Shown here: piece by piece, positions 1 through 8,447 of the stretch
How the letters are laid out: each line of letters starts with the position of its first letter
Position numbering within the stretch: the stretch's first letter is position 1
Origin: an uncultured Alphaproteobacteria bacterium
GTDB lineage: Bacteria > Pseudomonadota > Alphaproteobacteria > Bin95
Assembly (NCBI GenBank): GCA_938083135.1
Contig: CALLKY010000005.1
Coordinates: 103,277-167,276, forward strand
Length of the DNA: 64,000 nt
Direction of reading: 5' to 3'
Program-made: the position numbers and the translations under genes
The notes under the pieces: generated by a model
The model's input: only the letters and a program-made list of their open reading frames with translations
Databases searched by the model: none
What the model was told of the DNA's origin: nothing

Positions 1-372
1 TGATGCGACACCATCCGACCAGCTATCGTCCGTCAGCGCTTCTGCCGAGTCGTCGGCTTCAGAAGGCTCCGGCGGTGGGGCTGCGATCAGGCTTGGCTTG
101 CGGCCAGCCGTTTCGGGCGAAACATCGATATCAATGCCCGTGATCGCGTCGTCTTCCGCGCGCCACAGCTCACGCAAGCGATCACCATAGAGGGTGTTCA
201 CACGGTCGCGGACGAATCGGGTCGGCACGCTCATGGTGACCGAGGCATCGTCAACGGCGGTGAGGGTCAGCGGGCGGAGCCAGCTGCGGAACACGCCGTC
301 GCCAAAATCAGCGCGGAGGCGGCCACGAATCCGGGCCCATTCGGCATTTCTGCGTTCTTCAAGACTTGCCAT
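1..372 (-). CDS. dnaA: Chromosomal replication initiator DnaA, N-terminal part (runs off the left edge)
   Basis: Only the first ~124 codons are present. Translated from the ATG at 372, the product starts MASLEERRNAEWARIRGRL and continues with FGDGVFRSWLRPL, which is typical DnaA domain I (oligomerisation and helicase loading). It is followed by an acidic, low-complexity stretch that fits the domain II linker. The AAA+ and DNA-binding domains lie outside the window. The start lies 5 bases after the stop of the rhodanese gene, so the two are probably co-transcribed and may be translationally coupled. The identification rests on domain I plus the rpsT neighbourhood, a common alphaproteobacterial arrangement. 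Confidence 0.9.
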   Translation of the reverse strand, partial: MASLEERRNAEWARIRGRLRADFGDGVFRSWLRPLTLTAVDDASVTMSVPTRFVRDRVNTLYGDRLRELWRAEDDAITGIDIDVSPETAGRKPSLIAAPPPEPSEADDSAEALTDDSWSDGVAS

Positions 373-377
373 TGCCG

Positions 378-800
378 TTATCCCTGCCGCCAGGGCAGGC
401 CAGCGACCTTCCAGCCGCCTACTTTGCCACGTTGTTGATCGGCATTTGGATTGCCTTCGAAGCCTTCCGAAATATTGTAGGCTTTAGAATAGCCTGCTGC
501 CGTAGCGGCACTGGCCGCTGCCTGGGAGCGGACGCCTGACCGGCACAGAAACATAACCGGCGCAGCCTTATCTGGCGCAGCTTCGGCGAGTGTTTCTATA
601 AACTCTGGGTTGATACTCATATCAGGATAAACCTGCCAGGCGATAAGTGCAGCGTCACGTCCGTGACTGCTGGCGTCAGGTAATCCAACAAATTGCCATT
701 CTGCTTGTGTGCGCACGTCGACGAGAACCGCCTGGCCATCCTGGCCTAACAATTCCCATGCCTGCGCTGGCGTTAAATCGCCAGCATAAGCCTTAGTCAT
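378..800 (-). CDS. Rhodanese-like domain protein
   Basis: A ~140-residue single-domain rhodanese. The predicted active-site loop CRSGVRS follows VMFL, and the N-terminal half has the usual VLVDVRTQAEW strand, so the catalytic Cys is present and sulfurtransferase activity is plausible. I chose the ATG at 800 (MTKAYAGDL) because the longer frame adds 22 residues with no domain match and enters the AT-rich regulatory region; a G-rich stretch lies upstream of 800. The gene sits between rpsT and dnaA and ends only 5 bases before dnaA. The substrate is not predictable from sequence. Confidence 0.88.
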   Translation of the reverse strand: MTKAYAGDLTPAQAWELLGQDGQAVLVDVRTQAEWQFVGLPDASSHGRDAALIAWQVYPDMSINPEFIETLAEAAPDKAAPVMFLCRSGVRSQAAASAATAAGYSKAYNISEGFEGNPNADQQRGKVGGWKVAGLPWRQG

Positions 801-839
801 AGTAAAATCGCCCCCGAATTTACTGCCACCATTGGCGTT

Positions 840-867
840 TTTGCTAATAAAACAGGTCATTAGCAAA
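840..867. promoter_or_regulatory. Inverted repeat upstream of the rhodanese-dnaA pair
   Basis: A perfect 9-bp inverted repeat, TTTGCTAAT / ATTAGCAAA, with a 10-base spacer. It begins 40 bases upstream of the rhodanese start. A second, separate palindrome AACAATATTGTT lies at 892-903. Both are in an AT-rich stretch of an otherwise GC-rich region. They could be operator sites or a small hairpin in the leader of the rhodanese-dnaA transcript. No regulator can be named. Confidence 0.4.
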
Positions 868-1163
868 TTATTTTATACCGGTACTTTAGGAAACAATATT
901 GTTACTCAAGTGGGCAGGACGAATGCTTCAAGCAAACTCCACCTAGCGGGTAACCGTGTTGTTTTAATCCCAGTCGTCCGTATCGTTTCTTCGTTTTTAT
1001 TGCATTGGCATGACCCAATGCATGATCAGACTAGCTAGGATGATGGGCGGCTGCAACGAATAGAATCGCGATTCAGACAAATTCTAAGCTTGACTCTGAT
1101 TGCCGTGTTGGGACTCGCGCCAAGTCCCTTATTCTGTGGAAAAACCTCGTGGGCTTAATCCAA
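868..1163. other. AT-rich intergenic region upstream of rhodanese-dnaA
   Basis: There is no convincing gene between the inverted repeat and the rpsT terminator. The stretch contains the AACAATATTGTT palindrome (892-903) and one weak DnaA-box-like site, TGTGGAAAA at 1135-1143 (one mismatch to TGTGGATAA). This is the likely promoter region for dnaA. A single imperfect box does not support calling an origin of replication. Confidence 0.4.
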
Positions 1164-1196
1164 ACGCAAAAACGCCGGAGCGAACCCCGGCGTTTA
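1164..1196 (-). terminator. Rho-independent terminator of rpsT
   Basis: A hairpin with arms AACGCCGG and CCGGCGTT and an 8-base loop. Read on the minus strand it is followed by a run of T. It lies about 25 bases after the rpsT stop codon, the expected position for an intrinsic terminator, and would separate rpsT transcription from rhodanese-dnaA. Confidence 0.75.
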
Positions 1197-1220
1197 AAAG
1201 TCGCAATTTGGAACTGGCGA

Positions 1221-1484
1221 CTATGCCATTGCGTTAACGCGCTTAGCCAAACGGGAAAGCTTACGATTCACCGTGTTACGATGCATGATGCCCTTGGTGA
1301 CCGCACCGTGCATGATCGGCTGCGCTTCTTTTAGCGCTGTCTGCGCGTTGGACTTGTCGCCCGCTTCAAGCGCCGACTCGACCTTTTTCACGTAGGTGCG
1401 GTAGCGGCTGACCCGCATACGATTGACAGCCGTTTGCCGGCTGGTTTGGCGAATGCGTTTTTCAGCTTGTTTGCTGTTGGCCAT
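1221..1484 (-). CDS. rpsT: 30S ribosomal protein S20 (bS20)
   Basis: An 87-residue basic protein starting MANSKQAEKRIRQ, with the conserved helical pattern of bS20 and the RNTVNRKLSRL segment near the C-terminus. It binds 16S rRNA in the small subunit. It has its own sigma-70-like promoter (1528-1556) and a strong terminator just downstream. Length and start match the family. Confidence 0.97.
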   Translation of the reverse strand: MANSKQAEKRIRQTSRQTAVNRMRVSRYRTYVKKVESALEAGDKSNAQTALKEAQPIMHGAVTKGIMHRNTVNRKLSRLAKRVNAMA

Positions 1485-1527
1485 TTAACGTCTCACGGTG
1501 CATGTCAGTGGAACTCAGAAGCGGCGG

Positions 1528-1556
1528 TGTATACGGCTCAAAGCCATAACAGTCAA
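1528..1556 (-). promoter_or_regulatory. Sigma-70-type promoter of rpsT
   Basis: On the minus strand: -35 TTGACT (1551-1556), a 17-base spacer, -10 TATACA (1528-1533). The spacing is ideal and the -10 lies about 44 bases upstream of the rpsT start. Seen in the sequence; promoter activity is inferred. Confidence 0.65.
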
Positions 1557-1598
1557 GGGTTTTGGCCCGAGATTCTGCCGCCTTCAGCGGGTTATGCG

Positions 1599-2447
1599 TC
1601 AATCTGCTGCGTCTACTTCGGCTGCAGGCTTGCGGCGTCGGCGTGGTTTGGGTTCTGCTTTCAAGAAAGCAGCATCAATGCCGTTGTCGGCCTGTGCGGT
1701 TTCAGCGGGCTCTGCCGGTGCGGGTTTCGCCCGTGGCGCACGGCGACGGCGTGGCGCTGGCGGCGGTGCTTCTGCCGCCTCCACTGCTGGCGCTTCCGCT
1801 GTCTGCTGCGGTTCTGGCGCTGCCTGAACTTCGGCAGTCACGCTTGGCGACTCGGCGGCAGCGTTGTCCTCAGCACTTTCGGCTGCGATGGGTTCTGGGC
1901 GACGTGGTGCCCTACTTTGCTCATCCCGGCTCTGCTCATCACGTCTTGGCTCATCCCGCCTTTGGTCGTCACGGGTATTATCGCGATTTTGATCACGGCC
2001 TTGCCCCCGTGCCTGATCACGCCCCTGGTCGCGACCTTGATCCCTAGCTTGGTCTCTGCCTTGCTCACGGCCCTGCTCGCGGCCCTGCTCACGATCGCTG
2101 GCCTCGGTGTTTTCGCCCTCGCCTTGGTTGCGGTTGCCGCGGCGCTCTTCGTATTGTGCCCGTTCACGCTGTTGCTGTTCAGCCTGGGCGGTATGGGCGC
2201 TCAATACGCGGTAATAATGTTCGGCATGCTGAAACAGGTTTTCAGCCAGGACGCCATCGCCAGCGGTCTGTGCATCCCGCGCTTGGGCGAGGTACCGCTC
2301 CAGCACCTGGGTTGCGGAACCGCGCACCCGGCCTTCTGGGCCATTGCTGTCGAACGACTGGTTGCGTGGGCTAGGGCGCCCGCCGCGATTGCCACCAGAA
2401 TTATTATTGCCGTTATTGTTCCGACCACGGGAACGACGCTGATTCAT
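1599..2447 (-). CDS. DUF4167 domain protein with Arg/Gln/Asp repeats
   Basis: A ~282-residue protein whose N-terminal ~80 residues match the alphaproteobacterial DUF4167 family (FDSNGPEGRVRG, a LAQARDAQ helix, ENLFQHAEHYYR). After that comes a long low-complexity region of degenerate GREQ/GRDQ units, then an Ala/Pro/Glu-rich tail ending in basic RRRRAP and RRRRKP patches. It looks nucleic-acid binding, but its function is unknown. The start at 2447 (MNQRRSRGR) is preferred to an upstream start because homologues begin with this basic Asn/Gly-rich segment. It follows prmC, as in many alphaproteobacteria. A long plus-strand frame across it is a shadow of the repeat. Confidence 0.85.
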   Translation of the reverse strand: MNQRRSRGRNNNGNNNSGGNRGGRPSPRNQSFDSNGPEGRVRGSATQVLERYLAQARDAQTAGDGVLAENLFQHAEHYYRVLSAHTAQAEQQQRERAQYEERRGNRNQGEGENTEASDREQGREQGREQGRDQARDQGRDQGRDQARGQGRDQNRDNTRDDQRRDEPRRDEQSRDEQSRAPRRPEPIAAESAEDNAAAESPSVTAEVQAAPEPQQTAEAPAVEAAEAPPPAPRRRRAPRAKPAPAEPAETAQADNGIDAAFLKAEPKPRRRRKPAAEVDAAD

Positions 2448-2635
2448 GTTGAATTTCCGCAATGGTTGGCGGGGATAGTCGCAAACGCGCACTGACATCA
2501 GCTTTGCTACCGCAGACAAAAGCCTGAAGCGGCGAAGGCATCAATTCTGTGCAACGGATCGACTGCGCCGGAAGCATGTATGCTTTGACCAGCACGTATG
2601 TAAGTAAGCCTAAAACCTAGGCGTTGCCAAGGCCT

Positions 2636-3499
2636 TTATTTCTGAGGCCGCTGATGAAAAATCACTGCGCGCGGAATGCCGGCAAGGTCAGGGCGCGCTT
2701 CGACCCATTCCAGCCCCGCCTGCTCGCCGAGCGCACGGACCTGTGGCATCTGGTGAATGCCGATTTCAAGCACCGCTACGCCGCCTGGTGCCAGCAGTCG
2801 CGGTAGGTCTGGCAGGATGGTGCGATAGGCATTGAGGCCGTCTGCACCGGCATAAAGCGCCAATTCTGGATCATAGGCCGCGGTCGCAAAATCTGGTGCC
2901 GGGCCATGCTTAGTCGCGACATATGGCGGGTTGGAGACTATGAGGTCAGCCGCGCCGGGTTTAAGCGCCCGCCCCCAATCACCAGCCATGAACGCGGCCC
3001 GGTCCTGCAGGCTGAGAGCCTCTGCGTTCGCGCGGGCTGTTTTAAGGGCACCAACACTGCAATCTACGCCGACACCCGTCGCAGCGGGCAGATCATGCAG
3101 GACGGCAAGCAAAATGCAGCCGGTGCCGGTCCCAAGGTCCAACACCGATGGCTGAGCAGACGGCGCATGGTCGAGCGCTGCCTGGACGATGGTTTCTGTA
3201 TCCGGGCGCGGCTCTAGCGTCTCATCGGAGAGTAGGAACGGCAGGCTCCAGAATTCTTTGACGCCCAAAATACGCCCGAGCGGTGCACCACTGATGCGTT
3301 GCATGAGGATTGCATCGGCTTGGACCTGCTCTGTGGGTGCCAAAGTGCGCTCTGGATGGGCGAACAGAAATGACGGCGTCTCCCCGGTAGCGCTCGCCAG
3401 CAGCGCTCTTGCTTCCGCCATGGCGCGGGGCACGTCTGCGCTGTGGAGAGCTGCGGCGGCTTTGCCGAGCCAGTCGCCGGCCAACATCAGTTCCGGCAT
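2636..3499 (-). CDS. prmC: Peptide chain release factor N5-glutamine methyltransferase
   Basis: 287 residues, the normal length. It has an N-terminal helical release-factor-binding domain, then a class I SAM fold with VLDLGTGTGCILLA and the diagnostic SNPPY motif that positions the substrate Gln. It methylates the GGQ glutamine of release factors. Its ATG overlaps the stop of prfA, its substrate, by one base (ATGA), so the two are translationally coupled. Confidence 0.96.
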   Translation of the reverse strand: MPELMLAGDWLGKAAAALHSADVPRAMAEARALLASATGETPSFLFAHPERTLAPTEQVQADAILMQRISGAPLGRILGVKEFWSLPFLLSDETLEPRPDTETIVQAALDHAPSAQPSVLDLGTGTGCILLAVLHDLPAATGVGVDCSVGALKTARANAEALSLQDRAAFMAGDWGRALKPGAADLIVSNPPYVATKHGPAPDFATAAYDPELALYAGADGLNAYRTILPDLPRLLAPGGVAVLEIGIHQMPQVRALGEQAGLEWVEARPDLAGIPRAVIFHQRPQK

Positions 3500-4572
3500 C
3501 AGTCCATATCTGCGAGGCGGCTGGCCTGATCTTCTTCAACCAGCGCATCAATGACCTCAGCAAGGCCGGGGCCGGTGATGATCTGGTCGATCTTATAGAG
3601 TGTCAGATTAATCCGGTGGTCCGTAACGCGGCCTTGCGGGAAATTATAAGTGCGCACCCGCTCCGACCGGTCCCCGGATCCGACCTGACTGCGACGATCT
3701 TCGGCCCGTTCATTGGCCTGGCGCTCACGCTCGGCTTCATAGAGGCGGGAGCGGAGAATGGTCATCGCTTTGGCGCGATTCTTATGTTGCGACTTCTCAT
3801 CCTGCTGACTAACGACGGTGCCAGTTGGAATATGCGTGATGCGCACAGCCGAGTCGGTCGTATTGACGTGCTGGCCGCCCGCCCCCTGCGCCCGGAAAGT
3901 ATCAACACGCAGATCCTGAGGCTCAATTTGAATATCAACCTCCTGCGCTTCCGGTAGTACGGCTACAGTCGCGGCGGAGGTGTGGATTCGTCCACCAGTT
4001 TCCGTCACTGGTACGCGCTGTACGCGATGTCCGCCCGATTCGAACTTCAGTTTCGCGAACACGCCGCGACCGCCAATTTCCGCAATGCCTTCTTTCAGGC
4101 CGCCAAGTTCGGTTTCGCCGAATGAGAGCGTTTCGAATTTCCAGCCGACACTTTCGGCGTAGCGCTGATACATGCGGAACAGCTCGCTGGCGAAAAGGGC
4201 GGCCTCATCCCCGCCAGTGCCGGGCCGGACTTCAAGAATAGCGTTCCGTTCGTCGTCGACATCCTTAGGCAGCAACGCGATTCGTACGTCGTGCTCCGCA
4301 GCCGTTATCTGTGTCGCCAGCTCCGATTGCTCCATCGCCGCCAGGTCGCGCATTTCTTTGTCGGCTTCGGGGTCATTCAAAATTTCGCTAAGGCCAGCCA
4401 ATTCTTCCTTGCGCGCCATCAGCGCACGCACGGCCTCCGCGACCGGTTCAAGCTCACTATATTCGCGGCTGAGATTGGCGAAATCGTCGGCATCGAATGT
4501 TTCGCTTGCCATGCGGGACGAAAGCTCATCGACCCGCTCCAGGACTTGCTGAAGCTTTTCGTCGAAACTCAT
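3499..4572 (-). CDS. prfA: Peptide chain release factor 1
   Basis: 357 residues. It carries the GGQ catalytic loop ([15 protein letters not shown]) and the [12 protein letters not shown] segment before it. It terminates translation at UAA and UAG. It sits between hisS (4-base overlap) and prmC (1-base overlap), the conserved alphaproteobacterial order. Length and domain order are normal. Confidence 0.97.
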   Translation of the reverse strand: MSFDEKLQQVLERVDELSSRMASETFDADDFANLSREYSELEPVAEAVRALMARKEELAGLSEILNDPEADKEMRDLAAMEQSELATQITAAEHDVRIALLPKDVDDERNAILEVRPGTGGDEAALFASELFRMYQRYAESVGWKFETLSFGETELGGLKEGIAEIGGRGVFAKLKFESGGHRVQRVPVTETGGRIHTSAATVAVLPEAQEVDIQIEPQDLRVDTFRAQGAGGQHVNTTDSAVRITHIPTGTVVSQQDEKSQHKNRAKAMTILRSRLYEAERERQANERAEDRRSQVGSGDRSERVRTYNFPQGRVTDHRINLTLYKIDQIITGPGLAEVIDALVEEDQASRLADMD

Positions 4573-5819
4573 GACCGGGCCGCCAATACTGCGGCGATCC
4601 CGTCAAGCGGTACTTCCTGCTGCTCACCAGATTCCATATCGCGGAGTGTGGCCATGCCCTTCACCAGCTCATCATCGCCAAGGATGACAGCGGTATGAGC
4701 GTTCACTTTGGCAGCGCGGGCCATGCGGCGCTTCAGATTGCCGGAATAGCCTATGTCGGTCACGATGCCAGCGCCGCGCAGCTCATAAGCCAATTGCCGG
4801 AGCCGTCGATCCGCCGCGTCGCCGATGGGTGCTAGAGCCACTGGGCGCGGTGCCTCCAGTTCTTCCATGGTCTGGTCGGCCAGCATTGCCAGGCGCTCGA
4901 TGCCGCCAGCCCAGCCAACGCCTGCTGTAGCAGGTCCGCCCATGATCTCTGCCAGCCCGTCATATCGACCGCCGCCAATGACCGTGCCCTGGGCACCCAA
5001 CGCATCGGTTACGAATTCGAACGCAGTGTGGCAGTAATAGTCCAGGCCGCGCACCAAGCGTGGGTCGCGGATATAGGCGACGCCCAAATCGTCCAGGCCT
5101 TGGCGCACTTCGGCAAAGAAGTCTGCGGCTTCGCCGGTCAGGTAATCGTCGAATACGGGCGCTGCTTCCACGACGGCACGGTCGTTCTTGTCCTTGGAAT
5201 CGAGGATGCGCAGTGGGTTCTTTTCCAACCGGCCCAGGCTGTCTTCGGAAAGCTGGTCTTTGTGGCCGGAGAAATAGTCGATGAGTGCTGCGCGGTATGC
5301 GTCGCGACTTGGCGTATCGCCAAGCGTGTTCAGGTGCAGAACCGTCTGGTCGAGCATATTGAGTGCGGCCAACACCTGGGCACCAAGTGCGATCACTTCC
5401 ACGTCGGCAGCAGGGCCAGGAACGCCAAACAGCTCAACACCAATTTGATGGAACTGCCGCTGGCGACCCTTCTGTGGGCGCTCGTAGCGGAACATGGGGC
5501 CGGAATAGAAATATTTGAGCGGTAGCGCATTTTGCAGTTTGGCCGCGATAAAGGCCCGCATCACGCCAGCAGTGTTTTCTGGCCGTAGCGTTAGGTGCTC
5601 GCCACCACGATCCTCGAATGTATACATCTCCTTGGTCACGACGTCGGAAACGTCGCCGAGGGTCCGGGCGAATACGTCTGTGAACTCAAAGATCGGCGTG
5701 TTGATTTCGCCAAAGCCATACCGCTCCGCCAATTCACGCGCAGTCTCAGAAACGCGGCGATGGCGGCGCGAATCATCAGGAAACAGATCAACGGTCCCGC
5801 GAACTGGGCGAACGGACAT
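4569..5819 (-). CDS. hisS: Histidyl-tRNA synthetase
   Basis: About 416 residues, class II. Motif 2 is visible around [18 protein letters not shown], the histidine-binding LVRGLDYY segment is present, and motif 3 is [11 protein letters not shown]. An ATG three codons upstream (5828) is possible, but the GGAAGG Shine-Dalgarno is only one base from it and about 10 bases from the ATG at 5819, which favours 5819. The 3' end overlaps prfA by 4 bases. Confidence 0.96.
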   Translation of the reverse strand: MSVRPVRGTVDLFPDDSRRHRRVSETARELAERYGFGEINTPIFEFTDVFARTLGDVSDVVTKEMYTFEDRGGEHLTLRPENTAGVMRAFIAAKLQNALPLKYFYSGPMFRYERPQKGRQRQFHQIGVELFGVPGPAADVEVIALGAQVLAALNMLDQTVLHLNTLGDTPSRDAYRAALIDYFSGHKDQLSEDSLGRLEKNPLRILDSKDKNDRAVVEAAPVFDDYLTGEAADFFAEVRQGLDDLGVAYIRDPRLVRGLDYYCHTAFEFVTDALGAQGTVIGGGRYDGLAEIMGGPATAGVGWAGGIERLAMLADQTMEELEAPRPVALAPIGDAADRRLRQLAYELRGAGIVTDIGYSGNLKRRMARAAKVNAHTAVILGDDELVKGMATLRDMESGEQQEVPLDGIAAVLAARS

Positions 5820-5859
5820 GACAGACATACCTTCCAGTATGATATTCTAATTCAAATGG

Positions 5860-6978
5860 TTATTCGGCTGCGACGGCTGCACGCTCAGCGTCGATCTCAC
5901 GGGCTTTCTGCTCAATCTGCTCGACCAGATGGTCAACCAGATCAACATCTGTAATGCGATGGTCTGGTAGACCGCCGACATAGACCATATGCGTGCCCTT
6001 GCCGCCGCCCGTAACACCTAAGTCCGTCTCCCGCGCTTCGCCGGGGCCGTTAACGACACAGCCGATCACAGAAACCGTCATTGGCGTTGCGATATGGGCC
6101 AGGCGTTCTTCCAGCACCGTCACGGTGTTGATCACGTCGAACTGTTGGCGGGCGCAGGATGGGCAGGAAATGACATTGACGCCGCGATGGCGCAGGCCAA
6201 GCGCTTTCAGCATCTCAAACCCAGCTTTGACTTCCTCAACTGGATCGGCAGAGAGCGAGACGCGGATGGTATCGCCGATCCCAGCCCACAACATGGAGCC
6301 AATGCCGATAGCGCTCTTCACCGTACCTGTGCGCAGGCCGCCAGCTTCCGTGATGCCAAGGTGCAGCGGATAATCACAGGCATCCGCCAGGCCTTGATAG
6401 GCTGCGACCGCTAGAAAGATATCAGAGGCTTTGACACTGATCTTGAATTCATGGAAGTCGTGATCTTCCAGGATTTTGGCGTGGGTCAGTGCGCTTTCAA
6501 TCAGCGCTTCGGGGCAGGGCTCGCCATACCGGTCCAGGAGTTCTTTCTCAAGGCTGCCAGCGTTAACGCCGATCCGCATGGAACAGCCGTGGTCCTTGGC
6601 AGCCTGCACGACTTCGCGCACGCGTTCTGAGGAGCCGATATTGCCGGGGTTTATGCGCAGGCAGGCAGCCCCTGCTTCCGCCGCTTCAATGGCGCGGCGG
6701 TAGTGGAAATGGATATCTGCCACAATTGGGACATTGGAGCTGTCAACGATCTCTTTCAGCGCTGCCGTCGATTCCTGATCTGGGCAGGAGACGCGCACGA
6801 TATCAACGCCCGCATCTTCCGCCGCCCGGATCTGGGCGATGGTCGCTTTGGGGTCAGATGTCAGGGTGTTGGTCATCGTCTGCACGGTGATCGGGGCATC
6901 GCCGCCGACGGGGACGTTCCCGACCATGATCTGACGGGATTTACGGCGGTGAATGTCGCGGTAAGGCCGAACGCTCAT
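5860..6978 (-). CDS. ispG: 4-hydroxy-3-methylbut-2-enyl diphosphate synthase (IspG/GcpE)
   Basis: 372 residues. It is the penultimate enzyme of the MEP isoprenoid pathway and carries a [4Fe-4S] cluster. The cluster-binding cysteines lie in ISCPSCAR and [12 protein letters not shown], and the TIM-barrel N-terminus begins [17 protein letters not shown] promoter candidate lies upstream at 7039-7066. The gene is followed by hisS after about 40 bases, so they may be co-transcribed. Confidence 0.97.
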   Translation of the reverse strand: MSVRPYRDIHRRKSRQIMVGNVPVGGDAPITVQTMTNTLTSDPKATIAQIRAAEDAGVDIVRVSCPDQESTAALKEIVDSSNVPIVADIHFHYRRAIEAAEAGAACLRINPGNIGSSERVREVVQAAKDHGCSMRIGVNAGSLEKELLDRYGEPCPEALIESALTHAKILEDHDFHEFKISVKASDIFLAVAAYQGLADACDYPLHLGITEAGGLRTGTVKSAIGIGSMLWAGIGDTIRVSLSADPVEEVKAGFEMLKALGLRHRGVNVISCPSCARQQFDVINTVTVLEERLAHIATPMTVSVIGCVVNGPGEARETDLGVTGGGKGTHMVYVGGLPDHRITDVDLVDHLVEQIEQKAREIDAERAAVAAE

Positions 6979-7038
6979 AATGAAGCTGGCTCCCTTGGAG
7001 GATCTTGGAGGCGCTGTATTCGCGCGCTGCTATAGGGA

Positions 7039-7066
7039 TATATAACGTTGCTTCGATAAAGGCCAA
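7039..7066 (-). promoter_or_regulatory. Candidate promoter of ispG
   Basis: On the minus strand: TTGGCC (7061-7066), a 16-base spacer, TATATA (7039-7044), about 60 bases upstream of the ispG start. The -10 is good and the -35 is poor. Confidence 0.35.
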
Positions 7067-7136
7067 ACCGGGGTGAAAATGGGTTCGGGCTGCAACAGGC
7101 GCCGCTTACGCAGGGCGCGCGCGAGATATGCCGTCG

Positions 7137-8312
7137 CTAATGTCGGTCGGTTAGCAGGGCATGGCCTTCAAGGCTAACGTCACGCACGACTTTGCCGTGT
7201 CCGCCCAGCGATGGCGCAGCGCGGCCGTCAACCAGAATTTCAAGGCCGCCGGCATTCCCGGTCGTCATGATCAGGCCGCGCCGATCCGGGGCGGAATACC
7301 GTTCACCCTGGCGCAACACACGGGAGAACATCACCCGTCCGGTCTTCACGGACTTAATTTCAATCCAGGTATCGTCCACTGCATGCAGCACAACGAGACC
7401 TGAAGCATGGGGCGGAGTCGCAGCATAAGCGGCACCCGGATTAGCGTTATAGCGCGGCGCGCCTCTAACATCTGTGGATGCCATAGCAGGGCCCGGCGCT
7501 GGAATGGACCAACGCGGGGAAGCTTGTGGCGGGGTTAGCCTCGGCTCAGGCAATCCGGCTGCGAGAATGCCGGAGTCTGGCAAAGGCGCTGTGGCCACGG
7601 TTCCTGTTTGCCTTGTCGGTGGTTGGTCCGGTGCTGCATAGCGGACAGCGCCAGGATTGCTGCGGCTTGGCGGCAAAGGTGCACCGGTTGTCTGGCGGGT
7701 GGCCACGGGGGCCTGGGCGCGTGCGACGGTCGTGCGCTCAGAAGGCGGCACGGCATCGGGGAATGGGCGGTATGGGCCGGTCGCAATTGTGCTGCGCGGC
7801 TCCGAACCTTCTACGAAGTCTGGCGCGTCGACCCGGGCAAGGGTTTGGGCGGCGTCTTCGAAGCGGGATTTGGTGTTCTCGAAGTACCAGTAGACATAGC
7901 CGGCCAGCGCCAAGCAGATAGCGGCTGCGGCCAGGGGGGCAGCGCGGGACACACGTTCCGTTTCAGGCTTGCGAGCGCGATGGGCGGGCGCTGGAAGTTT
8001 GCCAATGTCTTCTATGGCGGCGCGGGCTGTCGATTCGACATCAGCGCCCAGGAATTCCGCATAGGCGCGGACAAAGCCTTGGGCATATGCCCGGCCTGGC
8101 AGCGACTCGAAGCGATCATCTTCAATGGCTTGGATATAAGCCTCGCGGATGCGGACCTGTGCAGCGGCTTCTTGAACGGTCAGGCCAGCGCGCTCGCGCA
8201 CCAACCTTAGGAAGAGACCAACTGATTCACCAGGCAACACTGAAGGCTTAGGCCCCGCGAAACTCGCGTCCCCTGCGACAACCCATAGTTTGAGGTTGCT
8301 TTTGCCCGCCAC
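7137..8312 (-). CDS. RodZ-like protein: HTH, transmembrane segment, DUF4115
   Basis: 391 residues. An N-terminal HTH of the RodZ type is followed by a single transmembrane helix (about residues 124-145), a long Pro/Ala/Thr-rich periplasmic linker, and a C-terminal beta-rich DUF4115 domain (WIEIKSVKTGRVMFSRVLRQ). The family couples MreB to cell-shape control. The domain order and position next to ispG fit RodZ. The HTH begins about 25 residues in, after a short extension. Confidence 0.85.
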   Translation of the reverse strand: MAGKSNLKLWVVAGDASFAGPKPSVLPGESVGLFLRLVRERAGLTVQEAAAQVRIREAYIQAIEDDRFESLPGRAYAQGFVRAYAEFLGADVESTARAAIEDIGKLPAPAHRARKPETERVSRAAPLAAAAICLALAGYVYWYFENTKSRFEDAAQTLARVDAPDFVEGSEPRSTIATGPYRPFPDAVPPSERTTVARAQAPVATRQTTGAPLPPSRSNPGAVRYAAPDQPPTRQTGTVATAPLPDSGILAAGLPEPRLTPPQASPRWSIPAPGPAMASTDVRGAPRYNANPGAAYAATPPHASGLVVLHAVDDTWIEIKSVKTGRVMFSRVLRQGERYSAPDRRGLIMTTGNAGGLEILVDGRAAPSLGGHGKVVRDVSLEGHALLTDRH

Positions 8313-8362
8313 GTGAAAACCTACAAATTGCTACGCTGACAGCTTACGGCCCCCGCGTTACC

Positions 8363-8384
8363 GTGATCTAAAATAGATGATCAC
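8363..8384. promoter_or_regulatory. Inverted repeat upstream of the rodZ-like gene
   Basis: GTGATC and GATCAC arms are separated by 10 AT-rich bases, about 50 bases upstream of the gene. The spacing is that of a dimer-binding operator. No regulator is identified. Confidence 0.35.
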
Positions 8385-8447
8385 AGCAAACGTATCTGTC
8401 TTATGTTAGCACCATTTTTACAATGCCCTGGGGCTGGCGGCAACGGG

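Noticed and set aside
801..1220. Possible chromosomal origin next to dnaA
   Set aside because: Only one imperfect DnaA-box-like site was found. In alphaproteobacteria the origin is often not beside dnaA.
1434..2495. 353-codon plus-strand frame
   Set aside because: It is the antisense of the DUF4167 gene's Arg/Gln/Asp repeats, and no domain is recognisable in it.
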